The position numbers and the translations under genes were made by a program. A DNA stretch of 64,000 nt from Diphasiastrum complanatum (Eukaryota; Streptophyta; Lycopodiopsida; Lycopodiales; Lycopodiaceae), in assembly GCA_029204225.1 (NCBI GenBank), contig CM055113.1, forward strand, positions 191,001 to 255,000, in the 5' to 3' direction. Below are positions 10,538 to 19,435 of the stretch, one piece after another. Numbering within the stretch: position 1 is the first letter of the stretch; each line of letters opens with the position of its first letter. Below the pieces are notes generated by a model that did not search any database, was not told the origin of the DNA, and saw only the letters and a list, made by a program, of their open reading frames with translations.

Positions 10538-11411
10538 CTTAGAAACTGAAAGAGAGCTACCTTAACTTCTGAAGGAAAAAAGTCTAAAAGACTAATTTAC
10601 AACTGTACAAGGGAAAGGAAAGATGACTTAGCTGTTTCTGAGAACTGTACTTCCAAAGAAAGAATGAAGAGGAACCCTTTCAGCTCTTTTCCCCAAAATT
10701 TCAGACCTGCTGTCCCGAAAAATGCCAGTTTGAAGCTTCAAAACGGTGCCAAATTTCCCGGTTCTCTAAGGATAGTAGCTCGCTGGTCTGATTGCAACCC
10801 AATTGGCTCATTTACTTCTAATTTGAGACCCAAAAAGTATTTCAATTTCTGATTTTGGTGTCTCCCTACCCTCGCTGGCTGGACAGCCACCTGTCTGGCC
10901 CAATTTTCTAAAATTTAAGGCCCAAAACTTGCTTGAAACTCTGATCTGACTTCAAGTAGTAGGTCGCTGTCTGTGGCAATCTAGTTTGATGTTCAAACTA
11001 CTGAAAAATTCTCAAAAACAGTGATGAAAAATCAATTTTTCACCTCCCTGTCCAGCGCTGGCCCTGCCAAGAAAATTTGCTTGAAAACCCCTCAAACTTC
11101 CTTGGATTTCTCTGAAATTTCAGAGGTAGATGTCTGATCCCACAGCGATGGACCTGCTCGCTGGTTTCTACTCTAAATCCTTTCTAAAATCTACTATCAG
11201 ATGTCTGAAATCTGATAGAGATTGCTGCCTTTCCAGCGATTTACCTACAGAAGGAATTCTACTTCCTTCAACTGTAAATTCTCAGTGAATTTCAAAGGTT
11301 TGAAGGCTGCACCTACAGCGATTCTCCTCCTCTAATCTTTTCTGAGAACCTGAGAAACACTTCCTATCTTCTGATAGCTTTCTCTACTGCTGCTCCTGAA
11401 CTCCCTAGGAT
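10538..11411 (-). other. Gypsy A 5' leader
   Basis: About 870 bp between the PBS and the gag ATG. No coding frame stands out. Motifs resembling TTTCTGAAATTT recur. This is where packaging signals would be expected, but none can be identified by eye. Confidence 0.6.
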
Positions 11412-11430
11412 GGAGATGGCTCTGATACCA
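11412..11430 (-). other. Gypsy A primer binding site (initiator Met tRNA)
   Basis: The minus strand reads TGGTATCAGAGCCATCTCC, one base inside the 5' LTR. It matches the plant initiator-Met tRNA 3' end complement and fixes the element's orientation. Confidence 0.92.
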
Positions 11431-11431
11431 G

Positions 11432-11788
11432 TGTAATAGATCCTAACACCACAGTAGGGCAAACACTAACTGATCCACCCAACCTTGCCTACTCCTTGAT
11501 ATAGAGTAAGCCCCTCCTAGTCCAGTGTGAGGACTGATAGCATGCTACTGCCAAGTGTCGGCCACGTGGTACTGACGTGGCCGACTGCACGTCGGGACCC
11601 AACTGGGGGCCCTATCCTGCTGACAGGGTCCCCAGGCTGTGTTAGGCCCGCCATGGCTATGGACCGTGCTGGGCACACTACTCACACTGTCTTGCCCTGT
11701 TGGTCATGTATGCTAGACATGACCCTGACTGTGGTATCTGACCTATCTGTGTTCTCCTGGGTTCGGCACTGGTTACGAGCTCGTAACA
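11432..11788 (-). repeat. Gypsy A 5' LTR
   Basis: 357 bp starting TGTAATAGATCC and ending GAGCTCGTAACA, paired with 5411-5766. It is followed by GGGTG at 11789-11793, the second half of the target duplication. Confidence 0.95.
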
Positions 11789-11793
11789 GGGTG

Positions 11794-12050
11794 GGTGACA
11801 ATAGTATGAAAAATTCTACAATGTGAGCATCTCAAATGGACTTCCTGAAGCAAAACCGCTCTAGCTGAACAAGGGAGGAGTGCCCCTTCCCAAGTCGAGT
11901 GTTAGCTACCTGTCGCATGCTGAAGGTAGGACCAAAGAAAAGTATCCCCAAGTAATTGTAAGAAGAAACTACCTCTAAGGCCTTTCCATCTAGAGTAAGC
12001 TCCTGACGCTGCATGAAAGCTCAAGAAGTGTTGACGGGACACATACGCCC
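11794..12050 (-). mobile_element. LINE D, RT C-terminal portion
   Basis: Minus-strand frame with QELTLDGKALEVVSSYNYLG and TFSMRQVANTRLGKGH. It matches LINE C at about 21747-21910, just after its YADD motif. It continues the LINE D sequence interrupted by Gypsy A. It ends near 12050, where the Gypsy B1 accessory region begins. Confidence 0.75.
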
Positions 12051-14069
12051 TGATGGCCGATGGGGTTTTCTCGAAGATATGCCGCCGCCATGCAAGTTGC
12101 GGTGCTAGAGTCGGGAGACATGCGATCTCATTCCCTTTTATTTCTTTGGCAATAAATGTGATCTGCCACCTGCCCCGGAGAGGACTTGTATGGATACTGC
12201 ATGAGGTAGTCGTTAATTTCTCTCCATGGTTTTGGGTTTTCAGAACGCTCGGGACGCCGAGATTGTGCGAGAGCCTTGGGAAGAGGACGCTTGCTACTCT
12301 TCTGTTATTGGTGGTGGGCTCTGCTCGGACGTTTTCCCTTGTTTTGTTGCCTACCCGGTTGCCTCTAAGTGTGGCCTTCAGTCATTGTAGCGTCAAAGTG
12401 TGTGGCATTGGAATTACCACTGGGGGCGGTGGTGGTTGTTGGGCTATGTGCTGCTGCCAATCTTTGAGGGTGGCCTTGGCTTGTGATAGTTGTGAGCTTG
12501 AAGGCGATATCGATCAAACGCCCCTTGATAGCCTGCCAGTGTTTGTTAGAAAAGCTACGCTTGCTAGGTCAGAAAATCTGCCTCATGTTGAGTGAGCTGT
12601 CAATTGGTCGGCACTAGCTGGGCGAGCCACTCCGTTTTCTCCTGATGGAGGGCTTGTAGCTCCACTGCGAGGCGCTGGTTCTCTGTTTCGGCCACTAATA
12701 ATTGGGCTTGGAGCGGGGCTAGCTGTTGTTGTGCGGACTGCTGGGCTTCCTGGACTTTGGCTACCACATCCATTACAGATTTATATAGAGCCTTGATATA
12801 CACTTGGAGACCCGCCTCGTTCTTTTGCAACTTCAGGACCTGGTCCTTTTCTGCCTGCTCATACTGCTGCGCCACTTGCAGGTCCTGTCGAAACTGTGTG
12901 AGCTCCGCTCGCAGCTTTGTGTTGCTTGTCGCTAATTCAACCACGCGGCCGTCCAAGGTGGATTTGGCAGCTAATAGACCCTGGAGCAGTGTGCCCAAGT
13001 GCTGGTAGGCCGTCGTTACATCCTGAGGAGCGGCCAGTGCTGAAGTACTGGCTGGGCCCAATTGAGGTGCAGGCCCTAGTGCGTTGTCGTCGTCGTCGTT
13101 GTCTTCCACCAAAATTTCCAGTGCCACCAACTCCTCTGGTGTCGTTGGATCAGCACGCAACGGTGAGGCACTGGACTCAGCTGTTTGGAATGCGTCATCG
13201 TCCAATGGTTTATCAGACTCGACATTCGGGGTGGAAAGAGCAGTGGGGGAAGTAGGTGGAAGAACGGTGCATATGTTTGGCGAAGGGTGAATCAGAGGGA
13301 AGGGTGGGAGGTCGGCGGGTAGTGGATGGGATGGTTGTGGTAAGGACCAAAGAGCGGTGAAATCCCCGAACCTTCTCTTCGAGGAGGCTGACTGCAAGGG
13401 TGGACAAGAGCGGCCCCGCGACGAATTTCTGGCATGCATTGGCTTGATGGTCCTCTTCAACTCAAAAAGTATAAAGTCATGCCATTCGTAGGGCACAACT
13501 TTATTGGCTAGAAAGTCCTTGTGGGATTCCAAAAGTTTGTGTGGGAGGAGGGAGGGGATGCGACCCTTTCACAAACTTCCAATGGCTAGGAAGTTGCTCA
13601 GGAGATGAGCGGCTACTTGAGAACTGGATTGGTGATGGCCTCGATCAGATACCCGTCATTCGTATGAATTAGGGGCATTGATGAGTCCAAAAAGAGATCA
13701 ATGGCTTTAGGGGCTCGGCGATGGGAAGGTTTCACCGCAAACAATCCCGATGGTAGCTAGGGATGTGGGGTTCACACGCACTCTGTGCATGGTACCTTGG
13801 TACTGGATATAAAATCTAGATTTATCTTCATCCCCCAAGTCCTGAAGGCCTCGACAACGACGTCTACATAAAGGGCGCATGCGAAAAGCGTTGGGTAAAT
13901 GCCCAATGCTTCGAGGAGGGGTTGGGCGGCTTGGATCCAGGGGACGATCTGGGAATCGGTAGGCAGGTCATAGATTTGGGTTAGAGGTACGTTGCGACGG
14001 GCGATCTGGGTGGGTTGGTCTCGTCTAAGGTACTGGATGGTTTGTTGTCAGGGTTGGTGAAGGATGCCA
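12051..14069 (-). pseudogene. Gypsy B1 accessory ORF downstream of integrase
   Basis: Read on the minus strand from an ATG near 14069 (MASFTNPDNK). A frame change leads to IVPWIQAAQPLLEALGIYP, which matches IKPWLEMASPLLEAMVFYP in Gypsy B2. A later open frame (13532-12600, 310 codons) has a Pro/Ser-rich part, an acidic EDNDDDD stretch and a long predicted coiled coil (LKLQKNEAGLQVYIKAL and LLVAETENQRLAVELQALHQ). Weaker coding similarity may run on to 12051. The position would fit an env-like or accessory ORF of Athila/Tat elements, but no signal peptide or membrane segment is obvious. It could also be a gag if the noncoding stretch is really an LTR. Function unknown. Confidence 0.55.
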
Positions 14070-14330
14070 TATCGATGAGTGGAGGTCTGGTCAATGTTGG
14101 TGGAAAAAGAAGGGTTAAGGGGCGGGAAAAGTGAGAAATGAAAAAACTGAAAAAATAGTGGATATCGGGGTGATGGAGGGGGAGCAGAGGGTAATGGAGC
14201 TGGATATGGTGTTATGGGAGGCTGAGAATGGTGTGTGCAAATTTGGGGAGCGTTTGGTAATAGTTGGAAATTTTGATTGAAAATCGGCAAGAGCTTCGCT
14301 AGGCAAAGTGACAAAAGACTCGAATTTTCT

Positions 14331-14340
14331 GCTTATATAG
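14331..14340 (-). promoter_or_regulatory. TATA box upstream of the Gypsy B1 accessory ORF
   Basis: The minus strand reads CTATATAAGC about 260 bp before the accessory ATG. Gypsy B2 has CTATATAAGGG at the same place (41434-41444). In both copies it is followed by GAATTC-like and AAAGTGACAAA-complement blocks that are well conserved. This suggests a core promoter. Confidence 0.55.
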
Positions 14341-14399
14341 AGGAAATTTAGAGTGCGTATCAGAAGAAGTACACTTGCCACAACTCATTTCCATACCAA

Positions 14400-15030
14400 A
14401 TTTTGCAAGGACCTTCTTCATGATTTTTTTTAAGACCCCAGAGAAGCTGGCGAGAGTTCAAAAGCTGTTTTGTCTACCCTGTGAAGGTTTTGAAGGTCAT
14501 GCGAGGGTTCAACTCTAGCAGGGAGGGAACTCTCGCCCAAGTTGCTCCTGTGATCAAATTTTCAAGATCTGACGTTATAGGCAGGTCAATTTGATTGCCC
14601 TGATTCCATTTATGCTGCTTGCGAAGATTGGTATGATGATCTTGATGGCATGCGAAGGTTCTGAAGTTTCTGCTTAACTGAACTCTCGCAGAGGTCTCTT
14701 TTTCGTTGCTGCTTCACAAGTACCTCTCGCAGAGCTTTCTGTAGGTCCATCTGGTCAGATCTGTCTATGGTGAGTCTTGCGAGAGTTCCTATGAAGATAT
14801 GGTAGTTGAACCATTAGTTTAAGTGATTTTTTCATCTGCTTTTGCTAATTTTGTTTGAAATTTTCAAGTCTGATTTGCACTGTCAGAGGATCTTCGTTGA
14901 TAGATGGTGTTCTGCTACCCTTTTGATCCTATCTGGTGGATCTGGATCTGGCATAGATCTTGTATAATGACCGTTTGTAGTAGATCTCATCGGTAAGTGA
15001 TCTACATGTCATTATCAAGCTTGATCTATG
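14400..15030 (-). other. Noncoding stretch between integrase and accessory ORF
   Basis: About 630 bp with no credible frame. It is partly alignable with 41460-42400 in Gypsy B2, sharing for example GGGACCTTCTTCA-type blocks and several GCGAGAGTTC-like repeats. It could be a 3' LTR/U3 or an internal intergenic promoter. No matching second copy on the other side of either element allows the choice to be made. Confidence 0.45.
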
Positions 15031-16080
15031 CTATTGTAGAGGCCAGTACTTATGCAATCGGCTACCACTGATGGATGTATCAAATGAAGTCCCATCAAGA
15101 TGTTGAAGATTCACAGCTCCATGATTGAGGATTTCCTTGATACGATACAGGCCTCCGCCTGTGAACTTCAATTTCCCCTTGATCGCCTTGGTCTTAGAAA
15201 TTACGACTAGATCTCCAGCACGAAGATCTTTCTTGTGTAATCGACGATCATGCCATGCCTTGCGACGCGCTTTATCAGCTCCCAATGCATGCACAACCAA
15301 TAGGCATGTTTCGCAAAGTTTGTGTAGAGCTTCATGGCACAATTGTAGAGATTTGGACTCATCAAGACGTGTGGTGGCAACTCTCAATGATGGTACCAAA
15401 AACTCCACTGGCATTATCGCATCTTGACCATAAACCAATTGAAATGGTGTTTGATCAGTGCTTCCCTTGTATGTTGTCCTGAATGCCCACAGAGCAGCAT
15501 GTACCTTATGTTCCCAATCAGATCTGCTAGCTTCAACTATTTTCGTGATAACATTACACAAGATCTTATTGGATGATTCAGCTTGCCCATTACCATGAGG
15601 ATAATATGGCGTGTTGAATCTATGGATCTCAAAAAATTCTTCCAACAGAATCTTGATGGTTTCACTGACAAAATGACTTCCGCGATCACTGACCATCTCA
15701 ATCGGGCATCCGAAGCGCACAATGATATATTTGTATAAAAATTTGGCAGTAGTCCTAGCTTCAGCCACTCGTACTTGCTTGGCTTCTACCCATTTGGTTA
15801 GATAATCTGTAGCCACAATAATATAACGGGCTTGCGAGCTTTTTGTTGCTGGGTGGATGGGACCAATATAGTCCAATCCCCACTTCTCAAATGGTGCTTG
15901 AGCCAGGACGGGATGCAATAGATCATAGTTCATTCTAGTCGGTCTTCTAGCTCATTGGCACACATCACATTTTCTTAGGTGCTCTTCCATATCCTTATAA
16001 ATTGTCGGCCACCAGCATCCGGATTGCAGAATCTTGCGAACCGTAATGTCAAATGCAAAGTGACCACACCCATGCCTTCG
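15031..16080 (-). pseudogene. Gypsy B1 integrase
   Basis: The minus-strand frame 15933-15031 (300 codons) is an integrase core and C-terminus. It contains WGLDYIGPIHP (first Asp), MVSDRGSHFVS (second Asp), YYPHGNGQAESSNK (Glu), and WAFRTTYKGSTDQTPFQLVYG. The zinc-binding part lies just upstream at about 15960-16080 in a broken frame (AGCWWPTIYKD-like, and CDVC with a damaged preceding Cys segment). Catalytic residues are present, but the frame is broken upstream and the RT is also damaged. Confidence 0.82.
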
Positions 16081-16199
16081 TGTGATAATGATATAATTTG
16101 GGTGGTTTCATGTGGAAGAACACATCTTCGGAGAATGTTATCAGATCCTCATTGATATAACTGCCGGCAATCAGCTGGTAAGCTCTAGCTCTAAGTATC

Positions 16200-17640
16200 A
16201 ACTTCCGTTGTTCTGACTTTGGTAAAGTTTTGTCTGGTTGGCTCCAAATTAAATATTCAACTATATCTGCTGCCCATTCAAGTATTGTATCAATGTAAAA
16301 TAAGGCAGCATCTGGTAGCTCATCATCAGGTTGGAGTGTGGTTTCCTTCCTTTAATCCACGACACATGATCTGCCATGTAGTGTTGCTTTCCCTTGCATA
16401 CCACTATCCTGAAATCAAACTCCATCGACAGAAGTAACCATCAAGTAATTCGTCCTGTTTTTGCAAGTTTTATATACCAGGTATAGCAAGGGTTGATGGT
16501 CAGTATAAAATGCAAAGTCAGTGGCCATCAGATACTGTCAAATTTCTTGACCACAAAAATCATTGCCAGTGCTTCTCACTCTGTGGTGGAATAATTCATT
16601 TCTGATTCATTGAGTTGTCAGCTGGTAAATCGGATTGGGAAATCCTTTTTGCATTCTCTTGGTTGGGTCAAGATAGCTCCAACCGCATACTTCGATGCAT
16701 CCATATGCACATGGAATTCGATGGTCCAATTGGGCAATCGTAAGATTGGCGCTGAGACCAATGCATCTTTTAGCTTTGGGAAAGCCTGTAAGGCTTCCTC
16801 CGTCCAATGTGCTTCTGTGGTGAGCTTGTAGATTGGCCTTGCTAACGCTGCAAAATCTAAAATAAAAATCTGATAATAGTTAACGTGGCCCATGAAAATC
16901 TAGACTTCGCAAATTGTCCATGGGGGTAGTAGATCCCTTATCTTTGAAAGATTCGTGGCGATTCCATGTCTGGATACAATGTGGCCCAAGATGAGGCCAT
17001 GTGTCACCCAAAACTGACACTTTTTTGGGTTCAAGGATATCTGGAACGTGCGGCATTGAATCAACACCTTCTCCAAATGAGATAAGTGCTCCGTATTAGG
17101 CCCGTGCACGCACAAATCATCCAGGAAGATCTCCAGAAACTTTTGCAGGTACTCTTTGAATGCCGCTTGCATAACTCTCTGGAAGGTATTGGGGGCATTG
17201 CAAAGTCCAAATGGCATTACCTTATAGGCATAAGTTCCCAATTATGTGGCAAACGATATCTTGTGTTGATCGTCAGGCACAATTTTCACTTTATTGTAGC
17301 CGTTAAAGCCGTCAAGAAAACTGTAAGCTTCTGCTCCTGCTACTCGATCTAGGACACTCTCTGTGAAAGGTAGAGGGAAGTAATCCTTCTTTTTAACTGC
17401 ATTTAGTGCCTTTAGATTTACACAGATTCGCATTTTTCCGTTCTTCTTCGGTACTATAATTATCGGTGATACCCACTTTGTATGCTCGATTTCATAAATG
17501 AAATCGGCGTCAAGCAGCTTCTACAACTCCTGTTTGATTAACTCTGTGTAGTTAGGATTGCAGCGGTAATAACTTGGGGACTGCTCCATCCACCAAGGGT
17601 ATGATGGTATGTTGGACTACGGTTGGTGGTATACCTTTTA
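16200..17640 (-). pseudogene. Gypsy B1 reverse transcriptase and RNase H, broken
   Basis: Minus-strand frames in order: MRICVNLKALNAVKKKDYFP with FLDGFNGYNKV (17433-17242); YKVMPFGLCNAPNTFQRVM with EIFLDDLCVHG, the catalytic FLDD (17241-16900); NYYQIFILDFAALARPIYKL with MDASKYAVGAILTQ (16893-16618). RNase H follows with more damage. Stops and frameshifts separate the pieces. The FLDD form of the YxDD box is normal for these gypsy elements. Confidence 0.8.
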
Positions 17641-17674
17641 GATCCTTGTATGTCCATGCAAAACAGTCTCGGTC

Positions 17675-18060
17675 CTCGCATTAAAATCCCCAGTGAGGAA
17701 AATATGCCCCCGCTCTAAGAATCTGATAATGTCCAATGAGAGGTCTAGGTGATCCGACCTCCTCAACAAAAGAGGAGGAACATAGCATGCAGCAATGAAG
17801 ATGTCCCTATCGAGTAATATGAATCCAGATGTACCATGCATGCTCTTCGTGTCTGATAAACTCAACTATATGATGAAGGGACTCTCCGTAGAGACAAGCC
17901 ATCCCTCCAAAACCTCGGCCACTAGCTGATCTAGTCTCAGGTCTGTATACTGAATCCCATCTATACCCTGGAAAGGTGGGTAGCCCGCGCTTCTGACTCT
18001 CATGTGTGACCCCATGGTCCTACTCGACTATTATCTAGATTAGGCCCGGCCCCTATGTCC
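17675..18060 (-). mobile_element. LINE endonuclease scrap
   Basis: Minus-strand pieces of the LINE endonuclease, including an FPGYRWDS-type stretch with Gly-rich GGMACLYGE (about 17900-17990) and GFILLDRDIFIAACYVPP followed by TGDFNAR (17690-17820). It belongs to the LINE B/C subfamily. It abuts the truncated 5' end of Gypsy B1 at about 17672 and ends close to the start of LINE C, in the opposite orientation. Confidence 0.7.
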
Positions 18061-18102
18061 AAGGCTGCCCGTAATGGTCCAAACCCCCATTAGGGCCGTA
18101 AC

Positions 18103-18105
<3 letters not shown>

Positions 18106-18156
<51 letters not shown>
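18106..18156 (+). repeat. (CT)n microsatellite at the 5' end of LINE C
   Basis: About 25 uninterrupted CT units. It opens the LINE C 5' UTR. The minus-strand open frames rich in Arg-Glu here are translations of this repeat, not genes. Confidence 0.95.
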
Positions 18157-18158
<2 letters not shown>

Positions 18159-18246
18159 TTCCCACGCGGATCTACTCCTGCTGCCCCTCGCGCTCCAACC
18201 TCTCTCCCCCCACGAAGGACCACCCGCTCCCCTCTCTCTATTATCT

Positions 18247-18425
18247 CCTCTCCCCCCATCGCTGAAACCCACACCTCCCCCATCGCTGGAAATGCCTCCC
18301 CCATCGCTGAAACTCAGACCTCCCCCATCGCTGAACACACCTCCTCCATCGCTGACACTCACACCTCCCCTATCGCTGGAAACAGCACCTCCCCCATCGC
18401 TGGCAACAGCACCTCCCTCGATGGA
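18247..18425 (+). repeat. Coding minisatellite in LINE C ORF1 (21/24-bp units)
   Basis: Seven or eight units of the form CCTCCCCCATCGCTGxxx. Each is 21 or 24 bp long, so the reading frame is kept. It encodes a Pro-Pro-Pro-Ser-Leu heptad or octad repeat. Confidence 0.85.
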
Positions 18426-19314
18426 AAAAGCACCCCCCTCGCTGCACCCACCATCTCCTCCTTTCCCCTCACTGAAGCCCACATCACCCTTACCACCCTC
18501 GTTGGTGAATCAGACCCCTTGTTGCCTATTGTTATCCCCCTCCCCCTCGCTTTCCTCAGATCTGCCCTCACTGGTTCCTCCCTCTTCTTCTTCGTCTTCT
18601 GCCTCTTCCTCGCCTCCATTGATCTCCCACCCCATCGCTCTGGCTACCAGCCTCCTTCCTATCCCCACTCCCCAAGAACCCACAGCTCCCCCATCTGCGG
18701 TACCGGTACCCATCCCATACACTCCTTCCAAATCAACTGGACTATTTTCCTCCTAGGAGGCTGACCAAATGAAGGCCAATTTCCAGCTTTTGAAGCATGA
18801 ACTGTCACAACTGAAAGGAATCGTGGTCTCCCTGCTCAAGGAAAAAAATGTGTTGCAGTCCAAAGTCGCTTCTTTAGAGCATGTGATCAACACTAAGCAG
18901 GTTGCAGCCTCGGAATCGACCACCACCATGATAAGGGAGCTTGAGAGCAAAATCGAGCAACACAAAGATTCATGGGCAGCAGTCGTGCAGAAAGGCACCA
19001 AGCCTGGCGCCCCCATCTCCTCGGTCAGCTCAGTCACCATTTTGGAAGAGAGGTCAAGGGGGCAAAAGGCCCACAACATCAGGGTTCGTGGGATACCGGA
19101 CACACAGGATGCCATTGCCGAAGCCACGAGATTTCTCGAGACCACTCTAGGACATATGGCAGATGGGCTAGATACAGCTTGGAGGACCACCAGGGATGCA
19201 GCTACACTCATTATCCGTTTCACTTCTCTAGAGAGTCGTCGAGATGCTTTGCAGTGCAGAGCTAAGCTTCGTGGCACCACTATCTATATGGATGACGACC
19301 TCACATATATATAG
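18292..19314 (+). pseudogene. LINE C ORF1
   Basis: One frame with a single TAG (18754-18756), so likely a recent nonsense change. Residues 1-60 are built from repeats of PPPSLxxx or PPPSLxx. A Ser-rich hinge follows. After the stop come a coiled coil (QLKGIVVSLLKEKNVLQSKV, LESKIEQHK) and an RRM-like region with NIRVRGIPDT, LIIRFTSLESRRDAL and LRGTTIYMDDDLT. LINE ORF1 proteins bind the element RNA and chaperone its reverse transcription. The in-frame Pro-rich repeat is unusual. The ATG at 18292 is convenient, but the open frame reaches a little further upstream. Confidence 0.7.
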
Positions 19315-19435
19315 GTAGAAGAGGCGTAAGGCCTTTCAGGCAGCCCGTGAGTCTGGCAGACGAGTCATTTACCGAGATGGGCGAGTGCGATTTCTTGATA
19401 GTGCACCTAGCAGATCCCAGCGCTAGGGATTTGGG

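Larger units (their letters stand above)
5411..11788 (-). mobile_element. Gypsy A, structurally complete chromovirus LTR retrotransposon
   Basis: A 6.4-kb Ty3/gypsy element on the minus strand. It is bounded by LTRs of 357 bp (5', 11432-11788) and 356 bp (3', 5411-5766) and flanked by a perfect GGGTG target duplication (5406-5410 and 11789-11793). The initiator-Met PBS is next to the 5' LTR and a purine-rich PPT next to the 3' LTR. The order gag, protease, RT, RNase H, integrase, chromodomain is that of a chromovirus. The LTRs differ by about ten substitutions, mostly transitions, and two small indels, so insertion is fairly recent. The coding region carries stops, frameshifts and a lost RT catalytic Asp. 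It sits inside LINE D. Confidence 0.95.
12051..17672 (-). mobile_element. Gypsy B1, truncated Tat/Athila-like element
   Basis: Minus-strand Ty3/gypsy element with no chromodomain. The integrase reads PFEKWGLDYIGPIHP and PHGNGQAESSNK, typical of the non-chromovirus Tat/Athila side of the plant lineages. Gag and protease are missing: the 5' end stops near 17672 against a LINE scrap. Beyond the integrase lies about 640 bp without a frame, then a TATA box and an accessory ORF. The same arrangement recurs in Gypsy B2 (39820-52618). No LTR pair could be recognised. Confidence 0.8.

Noticed and set aside
12053-12595. 180-codon plus-strand ORF starting with ATG
   Set aside because: It is antisense to the 3' part of the Gypsy B1 accessory region, has a composition unlike protein (Gly/Cys runs) and no recognisable domain.
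14048-14381. Two 88-codon minus-strand ORFs rich in Pro and Ser
   Set aside because: They lie in the leader between the TATA box and the accessory ATG, in different frames, with no counterpart in Gypsy B2.
18053-18731. Long minus-strand ORFs with Arg-Glu and Gly-Gly-Val repeats
   Set aside because: They are antisense translations of the (CT)n tract and the Pro-rich minisatellite of LINE C.
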